Source: Flammulina velutipes
Lineage: Eukaryota; Basidiomycota; Agaricomycetes; Agaricales; Physalacriaceae
Assembly (NCBI GenBank): GCA_011800155.1
Contig: CM022372.1
Coordinates: 1,488,001 to 1,552,000, forward strand
DNA: 64,000 bases
Reading direction: 5' to 3'
Part shown: piece after piece, positions 1-13,014 of the stretch
How the letters are laid out: every line of letters starts with the position of its first letter
How positions within the stretch are numbered: the first letter of the stretch is position 1
Notes under the pieces: generated by a model
Seen by the model: only the letters and a program-made list of their open reading frames with translations
Told to the model about the DNA's origin: nothing
Databases searched by the model: none
Program-made: the position numbers and the translations under genes

Positions 1-395
1 ACATACCCAGCATGTACCTACATCTTGAAGAGAACGAGCAGTCAAGCGTCTATAAACAGAGGGACGAAGATGCCAGTGCACTAGATGGGGAATCTTCTCG
101 GGAAGTGTGGCGCCGGTCCCGTTGGGAGAATTCTCCGTAAGTACCAGGTAAGTACAATGATACACATGGGCAACATGGACTTAGAGCTTCGAAACCACTG
201 TCAATGACAGAGTGACAGGTTGCACGTTATGTGATGATTTCCGGCTGAGAGAAACGAGCTGAAGAACACACACCGTCCATCTTGTTATCACCTGTCTATC
301 AGAATACGATCTTGAAAGCTCAATGGCATTGTCTACATATTAGCTTTACAGGTCGGCGTTGAACAAGTTTTAGGGACTATAAGAGACATGATTAT
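1..395. other. Non-coding 5' edge of window
   Basis: I see no convincing coding exon here. The stretch lies downstream of the minus-strand secreted-protein gene and probably holds its 3' UTR. A copy of the 8-mer GTGTGGCG lies at 105-112; the motif recurs in several intergenic parts of the window. Confidence 0.4.
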
Positions 396-1273
396 CTAAA
401 AGAATGAATCGCTGCGCCGGCCAAACCACCGACGCTTCGCAGCGCGACGGACGACCTCGTCGTCTTTGGTGTCTACTTCCGGTTCTTCCTCATCTTCAGG
501 AATCTCCTCTTCGTCATCGGGTTTAGCCACTTTGTCCTCAGGGTCTTCCTCCTCTTCATCCTCAGGCTCGCCCTCGGCTTCGGGCGTGGTCTCTTCATCC
601 TCACCCTCGGGAGTGGTCTCTTCATCCTCGAGTTCCCCCTCACCTTCGGGCGTGGTCTCTTCATCCTCGGGTTCCCCTTCGGGCGTGGTCTCTTCATCTT
701 CGGATTCCTCATCCCCTCCTTCGGGTGGCGTGGTCTCTTCATCCACGGGTTCATCCTCTCCTTCGGGTGGCGTTGCCTCTTCATCATCTTCATCCTCTTC
801 ATCCTCATCCTCGACTGGATCATCTTGAGCGCCTGGAATTTTGCCGTCAAATGAAGAACCAGCATTGTGAGGACAAAACTTACCGCCACCTCCACCACAA
901 TTACTGGCGCAGCCACAGCCACAGCCGCAACCACCACCAAGATGCTTCTGGTCCTCCATGTCGAGTGCTCTGCGAATCTCAGAGATGCCTCTCGAGTCAA
1001 TGGTGCGCAAGGCTTTGGCGAGCTTGACATCGCGTTTGGCCTTCATGGCGGCAGCCCGTTTCTGCATATTCGGAAGAAGATGTAAGGTGCGTGTCTTGAG
1101 GGGTGAGTTCGAGCGCCGTCCGATGGCAGAAGAAGACGATCTACGGACAGCAATAGATTAGCTGAGGGACATGCGACTGGGAAGAGGGGTACATACCGAG
1201 GAGAACCGGCCATGACAGACGACAGGCTGAGCGCCATTGTGGCAAAGATAACGAGGAAGGATTTTGAGAACAT
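396..1273 (-). CDS. Predicted secreted protein with Gly/Cys cluster and acidic Thr-Pro repeats
   Basis: I do not recognise a family. The gene has two exons, 1273-1197 and 1140-396; intron 1196-1141 starts GTATGT and ends CCGTAG, giving 273 aa. Residues 1-22 form a clear signal peptide ending SSVMA, so export is inferred. A basic stretch with possible Kex2-type KR/RR sites follows. A Gly/Cys-rich cluster (GGGCGCGCGC, then NCGGGGG) lies at about residues 93-115. Roughly residues 130-250 are Asp/Glu-rich repeats of the EDEETTPEGE type, translated from a DNA minisatellite. The C-terminus is basic and aromatic (KRRWFGRRSDSFF). The first ATG of exon 1 fits the signal peptide, and a TATA-like box lies 109 bp upstream. 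Cell-wall, metal-binding or secreted-peptide precursor roles are all possible; none is shown. Confidence in the exon join is high, in function low. Confidence 0.72.
577..790. repeat. Coding minisatellite (acidic Thr-Pro repeat)
   Basis: Imperfect tandem units are built around GGCGTGGTCTCTTCATC as read on the plus strand, spaced about 24-39 nt apart. On the minus strand they encode the DEETTPEG blocks of the secreted protein. Spacing is a multiple of three, so copy-number change would keep the frame. Confidence 0.8.
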
Positions 1274-2295
1274 GATGATAGAGATAGAGGGTGAATAGGT
1301 ATGTGTTAGACTGCCAGCGTCTAAAGTGAGAGAGAAGGATGGATGAGCGCTGCTGGAGATTCCTAGTCATCGTTCCGTTGCTTTTATACTTTCCAACGCA
1401 AGACACGAGTGAAGAACATGAGCGCTGGAACTCAAGTGGTCGCCTAGGTTCTCGGTGAGATCGTGGCGACGCCGTGGAAGGAATTTAGTCGGTGAGGCAG
1501 CAGCGCATCCACTATATCCGGTCAACCGGTAGTATCCCCCCAGCGTAAGTTTTTGTGGTGACGATTGTGAGTGGTTCTTGATATTGATGCTGGAAGAGTA
1601 AATTATACAGTAACAGCCATGTCGAACGTGTCATTTCCAGAGAAAGTTACAAACGTACCAAGGACAGGACTAAGCTGACACCTGAGATGATGCCTCAGCT
1701 GCGTGCGAGCGTACCGTGCATCACCTCAGTCAATTGCAATCGACGTTGTTGTACATTTGGCATTGACATGGCTACCAGATGAGGCCTAGGAAAGAAAATG
1801 GAGGTTGTTGCCAATGAGCCGGAAAGTATGCTTTTCAGAAGTTCGAGACAGCAGCTTGAACGTAGGGTTGTATACTCCAGGTTATCATGGATGTTGTGAA
1901 TCAAGCAACGACGTTCTATTGGCATCAAAATCACGGTTCTCCGGCCCGCAATGTGTGGCGTTGCTGCTTTTCAAGCTTGATCTTCGAGTACGGGCTACAA
2001 CACATGATACTGTAAATAGAACTAGTTCATGCGGCGAGAATGCAGGGATAAACGTTTTACCCATTTTCCCCAAACCGCCACAGTAAACAGAAGGCCCTTT
2101 CCAGCGGGTGTGCGCCACTACAGGTAGGATGATAGTATAGGTGAACAAAGAATGGTCATTAGGTATCGTAATGAATGGAGAGGGGGGTGGTATACAAACA
2201 TAAAATTAGCTCGTGGCATAAAGTACATAACTGGTACGAGGGTCGACAACAGGTGGAAAAATACACACTGAACATAGTACATTGATACAAGCACT
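1274..2295. other. Intergenic: promoter of secreted-protein gene and downstream flank of glucosyltransferase gene
   Basis: No ORF here shows family resemblance or plausible splicing. The part next to 1273 contains a TATA-like element at 1382-1389 (minus strand). A GTGTGGCG copy lies at 1953-1960. Confidence 0.5.
1382..1389 (-). promoter_or_regulatory. TATA-like box of secreted-protein gene
   Basis: Minus-strand TATAAAAG lies about 109 bp upstream of the ATG at 1273. Distance and sequence fit a core promoter with a leader of about 75-80 nt. Confidence 0.5.
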
Positions 2296-5200
2296 TCATT
2301 CTTGAATAATGGCGTATGAAGGTGGTTGTACAGGAACACTCGGAAGGGCCTGCGTAACCTTTGAATCCAGTGTAGACGCACGACGATAGACAGAGGCATT
2401 CTTGTGGAGCTTGCGACGATCCTGGCTAGCGCGATGGAGATACGTGTAGATTGTATGAATCGCTGTGCGAACGCCATCCTCCTATAGGACACCTTCATTG
2501 AGTGTCTGTCAACAAAGAAGCAAGAAAAGAACACTAACAGAGCGAATCTTCTCGCCGACAGCAGCAGCCTTCTCCTTCATCACTCGGTTATTGGTAGCCT
2601 TGGTCAACGCATCGGCCATATCGTTCACTCTTAAGCTGGGGACACGCAAGCCAGCCTAGAGGATCACAAAAGTCAGCCTATGAATTCTTAGTTTTCCGAG
2701 AAAACTCACCCCAAGTTTCTGTACCCTAGAGGCCCAGAAAAATTGGTCTCCGAACCAAGGCTTGATCAACGTTGGTATACCTGCACGAAGGCTTGCCCCA
2801 GTAGTTCCAGCACCTCCGTGATGGAATGCCACGTCGACACGAGGGAACAGCCAATCGTGGGGAACCTTGTCTAATGCGTAGCACTCCGGCGGGAATTCCG
2901 GCTCTTCAGTATCGTCACCACTAGACTGGCTCATCCGAGCGGACCACCCCTTCGATATGATCGCGCGAACATCGCCTACAAAACTCTCATGTCAGTCCGG
3001 TTCGGAAGAATCATAAGAAGAACCCACTTTTGAGCACGGCCTTGATTATTCGGGCGGTGACACGATTGGGATGAGGAACAGTGATGCTCCCAAACCCGAT
3101 GTACACGATAGGCTTACAATCTTCGCGGGCTTTGGTCATCCAAGCTATGAGTGTTTCCGAGGGTGTCCAATTCTGTTCGGGGTTGTCGAGGAACCAGCTG
3201 CAGGACGTTAGTTTCCCGGTACGTACATGCCCATGTGATATGTTACTCACTATCCGGAGATACAAATGGAGTCACTCCAATCCAGAGGCTTCGGAACGAC
3301 AGACTGTGCCAATTGTCAGTTCGTCGGCTCAAGGGTTCCCGTGGCTCTGCATTGCTTACCGACGAAAAGTTGTAGATAAACGGAATCTTCGATTGCGCCA
3401 AATGCCCCATATCGGTATTGCCGATTTTCAAAGTGTGTCTTCTCCATCGGTTGATTTGACCTGAAGTGGCAGTCCACATAACATTGCTGAACAGGACGTA
3501 ACTATAATTTTCGAATGTCAGCGGGAGGATCGGGCGGTATGATAAATGCTTACGAAGCGCTATTGAAACTTGAGTACTCCACTGGAGGGGAAAGAAATGC
3601 ATGGGGGAATTCAGCAGTCCTAGTAGTAGAAGAATGATGAGTCATTGAGATGACAACTATGTTTTGTGGCGCTTACTTGGTCCACGGCATGGTGAAAGTG
3701 CGGAAGTAGGGAATGCCTAGCGGGTGACGTGAGCGAGCCGATATGCACTGTAAGAGCGAACTCACTCAAGGCTTCCGCGATATGCACGCCTGCCATGGCG
3801 GAAGGGCTCTCAAGAAGGACGTCCGCATCTTGACAAGCCTCCCAAGCCTCTAGAAGAACTAGAATAATTTTAGTCAACTCTCTTCTGAATTTGTGCAACG
3901 AAACATACGTTGGTCAAGCCACGGACGGAACTATGCAGATATCAGCCAAGTACGGAGCGCCAAAAACGGAATACACACATTCTGAAGACTCTCCTTGAAG
4001 AACTCGGGCGAAAACATCTTGTTATCCACGCTCAGCTTCATCAGTGCACCGGGGTCACCTCCAGCTGTCCGATGCCCAATCCCAAAGCTCTCGATCCATC
4101 CTTTGTATTCCTCGTGCGTGACAATCGTCACCGTGTGGTGCTCCTTCATCAGTCCCAAACCCAGAGCGATATACGGTTGCACATCTCCTCGACTGCCGAT
4201 CGTGAGACAGACGAAATGCATCGACGGACGAGAATTGACCAGCTCCCGTTGCAAATTGATGACCTTGGGCAACGTTGCCCTCAATTCGAAGGGCAGCTGC
4301 GTCGCTTTTGCTACTGCGACGGCGCGCGCAGGTGGCGAGAAAATGTCGACCATACTCGGCTTCGTTGCACTGCGAATGGGAGATTTCGGAGCCTCCGAGC
4401 GAGAGAGAATCGCAACGTTGATGCGCTTCAACGCCTCGTCGCGGTTCTCGTGTGTCTTGAACTGGAATTTGAGATCGGCTTGACCAAGAATTTCAACCGT
4501 GAGACCATGGTGTTTGATGGGAAAGGTGCGGAAGGGTTTGGCTGAGCGTATCTTTGTGAACGGAAGGCGGTACTTGATTTCTTTGCCTGGAAAGGACTTG
4601 CTCAGGTAGCAAAGGTAGTGGGGCGAGACCACGAAGTAGCCTGAACAGCATATGGTTCGGAAGAGACGAGCGCGATTAACTATCGAGATGTTAGTTTAAG
4701 ATTGAAAGGACAACATGAGGACGTACTCCAAACATCTGCTTCACCGTCAAGGCCCAACGTTTTCCTAATGAGTGCCTCCTTCTCATCTGAATAGATTGGG
4801 TTGCCATGGGTATCTTCAGCCACATTCAAGGGGCCAAAGTCGACCACAAAGGGGGTACTGAGTGGCGTGCTAGGTCTCGATTTGCGAGCTTTGGCAGCGA
4901 GTATGTACTCTTCCATATGATCCCACGCAGGCAAATGGGCGATAGTGCAAATGTGAAAAACGTTTTCCTCGGGTTCTTTGCCGTCGCCAAGATCACAGAG
5001 GACGTGGAACGAGGAGAAAGTCATGTTGTTGTGGTCTCTCCGAGACACGAATTTGGTGACGCGTGTAAGCGGGCAGCTAAGGCGGATTCCAGAGTCGGTC
5101 TCTGGTCCGCCAGAGGGATGACCGTCTAACAAGTCTCGTCGGCGATGTCGGTAGAGGAACAGGGCGCCTAGGATTCGTTAGGATTGGTATGTATCAAATA

Positions 5201-6308
5201 AATATTGGGTTTACCTAGCAATTCTCTACGCCAATCTTGTGCGGCTTCCGGCGTGTCAAACTCAGCAAAATCGTACTGGTCATTTTCGATGTGTTGGAAG
5301 ACAATGTGAAGTGTACATGGGGAATTTTCGTCATTTGGCAGGACTTCTTTGACATTGGAAACTGGAGAAAATGATTAGGTCCAGTCTGGCATGTGAATGA
5401 AAGAGAGCGACGCACGAAGCACAGTCCTAAGAGGCCGGACCCGATCTTCTTCGCTGCTGGAGGCACATGTCACCATCATGTCGGGATATAGTTCTATCCA
5501 AACGCGCGTCTTGCAGCGCCACCCCTTCCTGTGAATTGTAACAGACCCGGCTTTGATTACCGTTTGACTCGCTTCCGTCGGAGACTGATCGGAAGACAAC
5601 AGAGATGCGTGAAACGCCAGACGGTGCGTGGTTAAATGGACGACGCCCTGTGAAATAAAGATAAGCGGGACGTGATAATGGAGTCCGCGAAAGACGCACG
5701 AGGATAACGACGCCGTTGAACATGCAGCCGTCTGACTCGAGGATGAGTTTTTCAGGCTTATCTTCGCCCTCCGTGAGAGATCCGAATTCGTTGACCAATA
5801 GTTCCACTATCTTTTGGGGCTCCAGCTTCCAGGAATCGGTGTCCATGGTAGCTGGGCGATGGAAGGTTGGTATGGGGGAGGATTCGATAATAGCATGTAC
5901 AGCAGTATCCTGCGAGGAACCATCGTCCTCGTCGTAGGGCTCTGGTTCCTCGGTGAGATTTCCAGGAGTCCATGTATCGCCTGTGACCGCAAGCTTGGTC
6001 GCCTGGCCGATATCTGCGCGTTCTGAGGGTGTCAGATCGTCAATAACGAGGTGATTGTAGCCTGTTCGTCGAGATTCCGGAATGTCTGGGTCGGAGTCGC
6101 GGGAGTCACGGTGAATGGCGCTTAGTAGCACCTTGTCGTACGCCTCGGCATCGTTGTAGATGGCAGTGATTGAAGGCGGTGTATGACCCTCGTCTGTGCC
6201 AACAGAGTCGTCGTCGTTGCTTGAATCCGACGTTAGCGAGGACGAACGCGTCGGAAGATAGGGCAACGTCATTGGGCGTCGGCGGGGGGTATAGGAGCAC
6301 CAAGACAT
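2296..6308 (-). CDS. ATG26: Sterol 3-beta-glucosyltransferase (GRAM-PH-GRAM-GT), ATG26/UGT51-like
   Basis: The enzyme family moves glucose from UDP-glucose to ergosterol at membranes. The multi-exon gene encodes, in order: a Ser/Asp-rich N-terminus; a GRAM segment (FNGVVIL joined over an intron to [14 protein letters not shown]); a PH-like part ([20 protein letters not shown]); a second GRAM ([17 protein letters not shown], ending [15 protein letters not shown]); the N-terminal transferase signature [19 protein letters not shown]; and the sugar-nucleotide motif [20 protein letters not shown] with [16 protein letters not shown]. The last exon starts [15 protein letters not shown] and stops at 2296. 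ATG 6308 is the first in frame, but a TATA box only 14 bp upstream makes Met-13 (6272) a credible start. The domain order matches fungal ATG26 proteins, which act in sterol glucoside synthesis and, in some yeasts, pexophagy. That second role is not shown here. Confidence 0.88.
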
Positions 6309-7384
6309 TGTGCCACAGTTCTTTTATAGCTCTGTCACGATCAAGATCAATGGCCGGGTTACGAGAATGGCTTACGCGAAAAACGTTCCGTCCGCCTTTC
6401 GGGTAGTTTTATGAGTGACAAAGAAATACGGACAGAGCGTTCATCCTCCTCTGTTGTCGTTTTATGATGCTTCCAGTTCGCCTGCACCGTCCTAAGTAGT
6501 TTTCGCATGAATCCGGGTAAACAGCGGCGACTATGATGGTGGTATACTTGCGGTGTGGCGCGTGGGCCCAGTGCCCACTCTTCCCGAAATGGATGTCCGC
6601 TCCAAATCTGGCAACTTCAACTTCTACGCCACCGCAGCCGACGTGCAACACCGTAGTCACCCTCCTGGCCACTCAAAAATTCTAAGACTTACTTGTAATC
6701 ACTAGGAGAATTCATTGACAGCAATGGCAATTTTCTCAAATAGGTAGAGCGCATTATGTCTATTTTTAGCACTGAATAATCTGAACCTCATACTGCTTTC
6801 TGCCATTAGCCTAAGCTTGCGAGCAAGCACTGTACGACGTTCATTATTATGATATGGTGAATTACTTCAGTAATGGTTTAATCCGAAGTACTGCATGACT
6901 ATTAGTCATTTACACTCAGATAACCCCCCAGTGTATTCGAGAAAAGCCATGCCTCACTCTTATTAGGTCACAGTATACATAGATGTGGTAAAAGATGCAA
7001 GTTGCCAAGAATACTGAGCTTGAGTCATTAACTCGAGCTAGGCAGCTCGACATAAATGTGACTTTAGTAGGCAGTGATAGATTGTGGCGAAGTATTCTTC
7101 CTCCCTCCTGTCCGTAGAATATACCTGAGCAGCTTAGGTGTTACATATATGCTAGGTGTATCTGTAGCAACTTACCTAAAATTTTTGGAAGCGTTTCCAA
7201 GAGCCGTTATCCGAAATTCAATAATCACCTTAATGCTATCAACTGAACATCGTATCGCTTCGACGTTCAACGCCCACTGAATAAACTAATATACCCTTTA
7301 TGAGCTTCATCCAACGCGGCCTAAGGTTTTCAAGGATACCTAGTACAATGATACACTTCCATTGGTTCTTGTTGACATTTACAT
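6309..7384. other. Intergenic, AT-richer stretch between glucosyltransferase start and DAHP synthase end
   Basis: No supported gene. The segment 6670-7260 is noticeably AT-rich. The end next to 6308 holds a TATA-like box. Short ORFs on both strands lack family resemblance. Confidence 0.45.
6323..6330 (-). promoter_or_regulatory. TATA-like box close to the glucosyltransferase start
   Basis: Minus-strand TATAAAAG lies 14 bp before ATG 6308. With usual TATA-to-start spacing, transcription would begin at or after that ATG. This favours the in-frame Met at 6272 (50 bp from the box) as the real initiator, or else the box is not used. Confidence 0.35.
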
Positions 7385-8767
<1,383 letters not shown>

Positions 8768-8797
8768 GTTTAAGTCAACCACTGTTATCGATGTCAG

Positions 8798-8805
8798 TTT
8801 ATATA
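8798..8805 (-). promoter_or_regulatory. TATA box of DAHP synthase gene
   Basis: Minus-strand TATATAAA lies 31 bp upstream of ATG 8767, and the sequence is close to consensus. The leader would be very short. Confidence 0.55.
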
Positions 8806-8993
8806 GCAATCCAGATCAATTGCCACGTACTGATGAAGGTGGGAAATGTTAATGAGTTGACGAGATGAGGAATAAGTGAGATCTGACTCGACCGTGACGG
8901 TCGGTCATAATTTTGGAGCGTTCTTGCCACGTGATTGTCCAGGCTCTTCATTCACCACCACAACACAACCCCGACGCGCTCGTAACATTTGCA

Positions 8994-9427
8994 ATGGATT
9001 TCTCAGGACTAAACAGCGCCGAGCAGGTTCACATGAATAAGATTATAGAGAGAAAACAGGTCCGTCGTCGCCCTTTACCGTCGCCAAAACGATTCTAACC
9101 AGTTCTTCAAAAAGATGCAAGATTTTCTGAAAATGTATGCCAACATTGTCGAGAAGTGCTTCAATACATGCTGTAATGATTTTACGAGCAAGGCCATGTC
9201 GTCGAAAGAGGTCAGAAGACGTCCGTATTGTTGTTGGATTTACGTTAACGTGGAGACCAGGATACCTGTGTGACCAACTGCGCTGAAAAGTTCCTCAAAC
9301 ACTCGGAGAGAATAGGGACACGTTTTGCTGAACTCAATGCTGGTTCGTGGAATGACTTCCAATCCCTCTGTCAATGCTCATAGTCGGTTTAGAGATGATG
9401 AATTCCGCACAAAACCCGCCCTCATAA
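8994..9427 (+). CDS. TIM9: Mitochondrial intermembrane-space chaperone Tim9
   Basis: Small TIM chaperone that escorts hydrophobic carrier proteins across the intermembrane space in a Tim9-Tim10 hexamer. Exons are 8994-9059, 9103-9210, 9261-9342 and probably 9384-9427 (99 aa). The twin CX3C motifs are CFNTC and CVTNC, 15 residues apart, followed by the very conserved [20 protein letters not shown]. The N-terminus [19 protein letters not shown] matches the family. The 3' end is uncertain. If the 41-nt intron 9343-9383 is not removed, the ORF stops at 9380 with a different short tail (97 aa). The spliced tail, ending SAQNPPS, looks more natural. The gene is divergent from DAHP synthase (226 bp between start codons). 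Confidence 0.93.
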
Positions 9428-10539
9428 TCTGCTATCTTAATTGCGTATGTCTGTACACCCGCTTTGCGAATTAATTCCGCTCTCCTTACTCGGCTTGAAT
9501 CGACATGGAAGCTTGGGGACTGCGACCGGTACTGGGTTGTCCGTTACCTGGTGTGATCACCACACACACAACAGCACGGGCTCCTGGTATATTATCACTT
9601 ATTCTTGACTTGAATAGTTCGCGTATAGGCTGTGGTTTGAGCCCACTAGCATTTCAACTCTTTTCTCCCTACTAACACATGTTTCAATTAGATGTGCTAC
9701 GCGTTGTAAATCTCAAGACCGCCACTAGATCAGTGGCGTCTGGTTCTTCTATACGTGTCGTTCTCACTGGTACATAGTCACACCCGGGTACGTGTCCATT
9801 CTCCCTGTGCAAAACATTCGCCTGACGTTGATACAGATTTATCTACACTCCGAATCCTGCAATTCATTCCTTCGCCGAGAGATCTGAGGAACGCCAGACT
9901 CGCCTTATCTTCATGTCTTGTACATCCTCTCCAACGACGACGCCATGGTCCACCGCAGTTTCTCAAACTCCTTCATGACATTGTGATACTGGCGTGAGGC
10001 GGACGCTTCTTGTTTTTCGAACCAATTTCCCTCAGCGGGTGCTCCAGGCCGTCTTGTGAGATTGAGACTCATTGAGTTGATGCAATTCACCGTCTAATGG
10101 GCTTTCTGTCCAACAGATATGATATTCACAGTACGTATTCGTTGGCGCCCTAGATGCATTGAGTTTTCTTACACTCCTTCAGTGGCCCAGCATTGGGCTG
10201 GATTGACATCTTGACTGGCAAGCTGACTTTTGACACCTCGAAACCCTTCAGAACCTGAGGCCCTCACTGGGCCCTCACCTAATTCTCACATGGGGTTTCT
10301 TGTGAATACTTGCCGAATACTTACGAACCTCAAATGTTGAGCGCTGAGCGCTAGCAGGTGCTCTCGATATCGAGAATTGTGTAGTTATAGAACTTGTATT
10401 GAATTTCTTGTGGTGACCATTCTCATAGAGCTTGTTGCCGTGACTCGGGGGCGTGAGTAAAGTGTATGCCACTGTGGGGCGGATGGGGTCTGGCCCGGAA
10501 ACGGATCAATTTTCCAATCTCCCTCATCTTCATACTACC
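9428..10539. other. Intergenic between TIM9 and PRPP synthetase genes
   Basis: About 1.1 kb with only short ORFs lacking recognisable domains or consistent splicing. It should hold the TIM9 3' end and the PRS promoter. No repeat or RNA gene seen. Confidence 0.45.
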
Positions 10540-11803
10540 ATGCTCAACGGGAGCGGTATTAAAATATTCTCTGGTATGCATACTGCTATTATGCTCAAAG
10601 GAAAGGAAATAGACAATTTTTTCTAGGCACCAGCCATCCAGAGCTAGCAGAAATAATTGCTCGGCGGTGTGTAGTCAGCACAACGATTTTCTTGAGACTA
10701 AATCTGAATCGTTCAGCATCGGGTTATCCGTGTCCAAGGCGGACGTTACGAAAAGCGGAATTGGAGAAACAAATGTCCGAATAGCAGAGTCTGTTCGCGA
10801 GAACGACGTCTATATCATCAACACTGGATGCGGCGCCGTCAACACCGCGCTAATGGAGCTCTGCATTATGATTCACGCCTGCAAAATTGCTAGTGCCAAA
10901 CGAATTACCGCCGTTATCCCTCTGTTTCCGTATGCGCGACAAGACAAAAAGGACAAGAGTCGAGCGCCAATCACCGCCAAGCTCGTCGCCAACATGATCC
11001 AACGCGCTGGATGCGACCATGTTATCGTCAGTATACGGAGTTGGAAGCCTCTACCGTGGCTTATCCTATCCACAGACAATGGACCTCCACGCTTCTCAGA
11101 TACAAGGATTCTTCGATGTCCCGGTTGACAAGTGCGCATCCCTATCTCCATAATCCTCCGCACACTGACACTTACCTTTAGTGTGAGTACATCTATCATA
11201 TAGATCGCATCTATGTCCTAACCCTCTGAAGCTATTTGCTGAACCTTCCGCCATCCTCTATATCCGCACACACTTTGACTTGAAAGATGTCGTTATAGTA
11301 TCTCCCGATGCTGGAGGTGCAAAACGGTACGAAGACATGGCTCCCGGTATCTCGCCAAGTGCTTATGTTATTCTAGAGCCACCTCTATAGCGGATCGTCT
11401 AGGGGTCGACTTTGCACTATTCCACAAGGAGCGAAAGAAAGCCAACGAAGTATCCCGAATGGTGCTCGTCGGGCATGTGAAAGACAAAGTAGCCATTCTC
11501 GTCGACGATATGGCCGACACGTGTGGAACGCTCTGCCTCGCCGCGAGCCATCTTGCAGAGGCCGGAACCACAAAAGTGTTCGCCATCGTCACCCATGGGA
11601 TATTGAGTGGAAATGCCCTTCAAAGCGTCAATGAGAGTGCTCTAGAAAAGCTCATCGTGACAAACACCCTACCACAACAGCAGAACCAGGAGAAATGTAG
11701 CAAGATCGAAGTGATAGATATCGGGGTCGTACTTGGAGAGGTGATTAGACGGAGCCACTACGGTGAAAGTGTTTCCAAGTTATTCCATGAAGTCCCCTAT
11801 TAG
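10540..11803 (+). CDS. PRS1: Ribose-phosphate pyrophosphokinase (PRPP synthetase)
   Basis: Makes phosphoribosyl pyrophosphate from ribose-5-phosphate and ATP for purine, pyrimidine, His and Trp synthesis. Exons are 10540-10573, 10627-10666, 10717-11026, 11076-11131, 11182 (one base), 11232-11326 and 11377-11803, giving 320 aa, the usual length for the family. Motifs: [19 protein letters not shown] at the N-terminus, the flexible-loop region [33 protein letters not shown], the VDNLFAEP segment, [13 protein letters not shown] and the PRPP-binding loop [12 protein letters not shown]. Length and frame only work if a single T at 11182 is an exon. It completes the conserved Asn of VDNL and is flanked by ideal splice sites (TTTAG before, GTGAGT after). 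Yeast has several PRS paralogues and the PRS1 label is by general similarity. Confidence 0.93.
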
Positions 11804-13014
11804 GCGTGTTCAGGTATAGTTGCCCTCTGATAATAGTGACAGTTGACGGCGCTAAGTTGTATGGGCTTGTTGGGGGTCGTGATACTTCACCTTTCAGTCA
11901 GCGTCCGTAATACCAGTGTGTCAATTCAATTGCTCTCTATCCTCGAGACTTACCCGAATCTAACGAATAGTTAATTCAGAACGTGTAATCATTTGCTATA
12001 CACTTTCGATTCAGTTCTGCTTTACTTCCCAGAAGGAGTACCTCATGACCTCCGAACTTCGACTAAAGGGGACTTGATCTTCTTAAACTTACAGCCGTTT
12101 GCACTGGTCGAGCTATGTACGTGGGCGAAGAGGCGTTCTGGTTTGCGCTTCTCTAGAACGGCGGCTTCTCAAGTGAGCGCGCTGGATTTCGTCCCCCATC
12201 CATTCATTACTCATGGAAACCATCAGTATAATCGACGCGTACGTTGACTCGCTTCCGTTCGGCTATATGATAACTTCCTCTTCGTATCAACGAGGGTTTC
12301 GAACCTCATCTCTCGAGTCGGATCCTTTGAAGTTTCAGATGAAAACGCCGAGAGAACGATAGTATCGTTCGACGACCCGTCCTTTTAGAACGCGGTAATG
12401 CGCCACGCTCCATGGTTTCTGATTGAGGTCTGATCCCACACAACGTTCGGTCTTTCTCTCCTCATTGCAGCATTGAACGTGGTTTTGATGGTTCGAAATG
12501 TCACTCGCAAGACTCTGATATCCAGGCCTTAACGCTAGGTCAGGGAGGTGATAGACTGATAGTGTGATCGGGGCACGTTATGGGGTGCCAGTCTCGAAGT
12601 GTACCATGTCCCAATTATCAAAGTCCGCTTTCTCCCTTCGGACGTTCTAACGACTGAACCCACGAAGAAGGTCTTGCATACTGCATAGTAGCTGGAATGC
12701 AGGTGAAAGGTGAGTTATCCTTTTTGTCTATCACAAAGTTCGTTGTACCAATTTCTCCGTCTACGACAGGCCGTGCCTTTGCGCCCCCTTATGGTGATTC
12801 CTGGGGTAATCTACACGAAGCCTAGACTATGTACGATTGTGAGAGATACAAGTTTAATATCAATGGTCCGAATTCTTATACTTCCACCGAGGCTTCTCAA
12901 ACTTAAAGGATCTATGTGAACGCACGCATGCGAAAGTTCCTTTCCCATTGACAAGCGACATATATAAGGACCAGATTCTTCTCCTGAGGCATAACATTCC
13001 CTTCGTCCTCAGCC
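11804..13014. other. Intergenic between PRPP synthetase and peroxiredoxin genes
   Basis: No supported gene over 1.2 kb. A short interrupted palindrome (GAACGAT, 3-nt loop, ATCGTTC) lies near 12355-12371. The end next to 13015 holds a TATA box. Confidence 0.45.
12961..12967 (+). promoter_or_regulatory. TATA box of peroxiredoxin gene
   Basis: TATATAA begins 54 bp before ATG 13015, within the range seen for other genes of this window. Confidence 0.5.

Noticed and set aside
466..828. 120-codon Ser-rich plus-strand ORF
   Set aside because: It is the reverse complement of the acidic repeat coding region. The minus-strand reading has a spliced signal peptide and stop, this one has neither.
3910..4545. 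211-codon plus-strand ORF
   Set aside because: It overlaps the GRAM and transferase exons of the glucosyltransferase on the opposite strand and shows no family resemblance.
6409..6672. 87-codon minus-strand ORF upstream of the glucosyltransferase
   Set aside because: No recognisable motif and no consistent splice link to the gene at 6308.
12285..12305. tRNA-like T-arm (GAGGTTCGAAACCC on the minus strand)
   Set aside because: The stem pairs poorly and no A box, anticodon arm or acceptor stem can be built around it.
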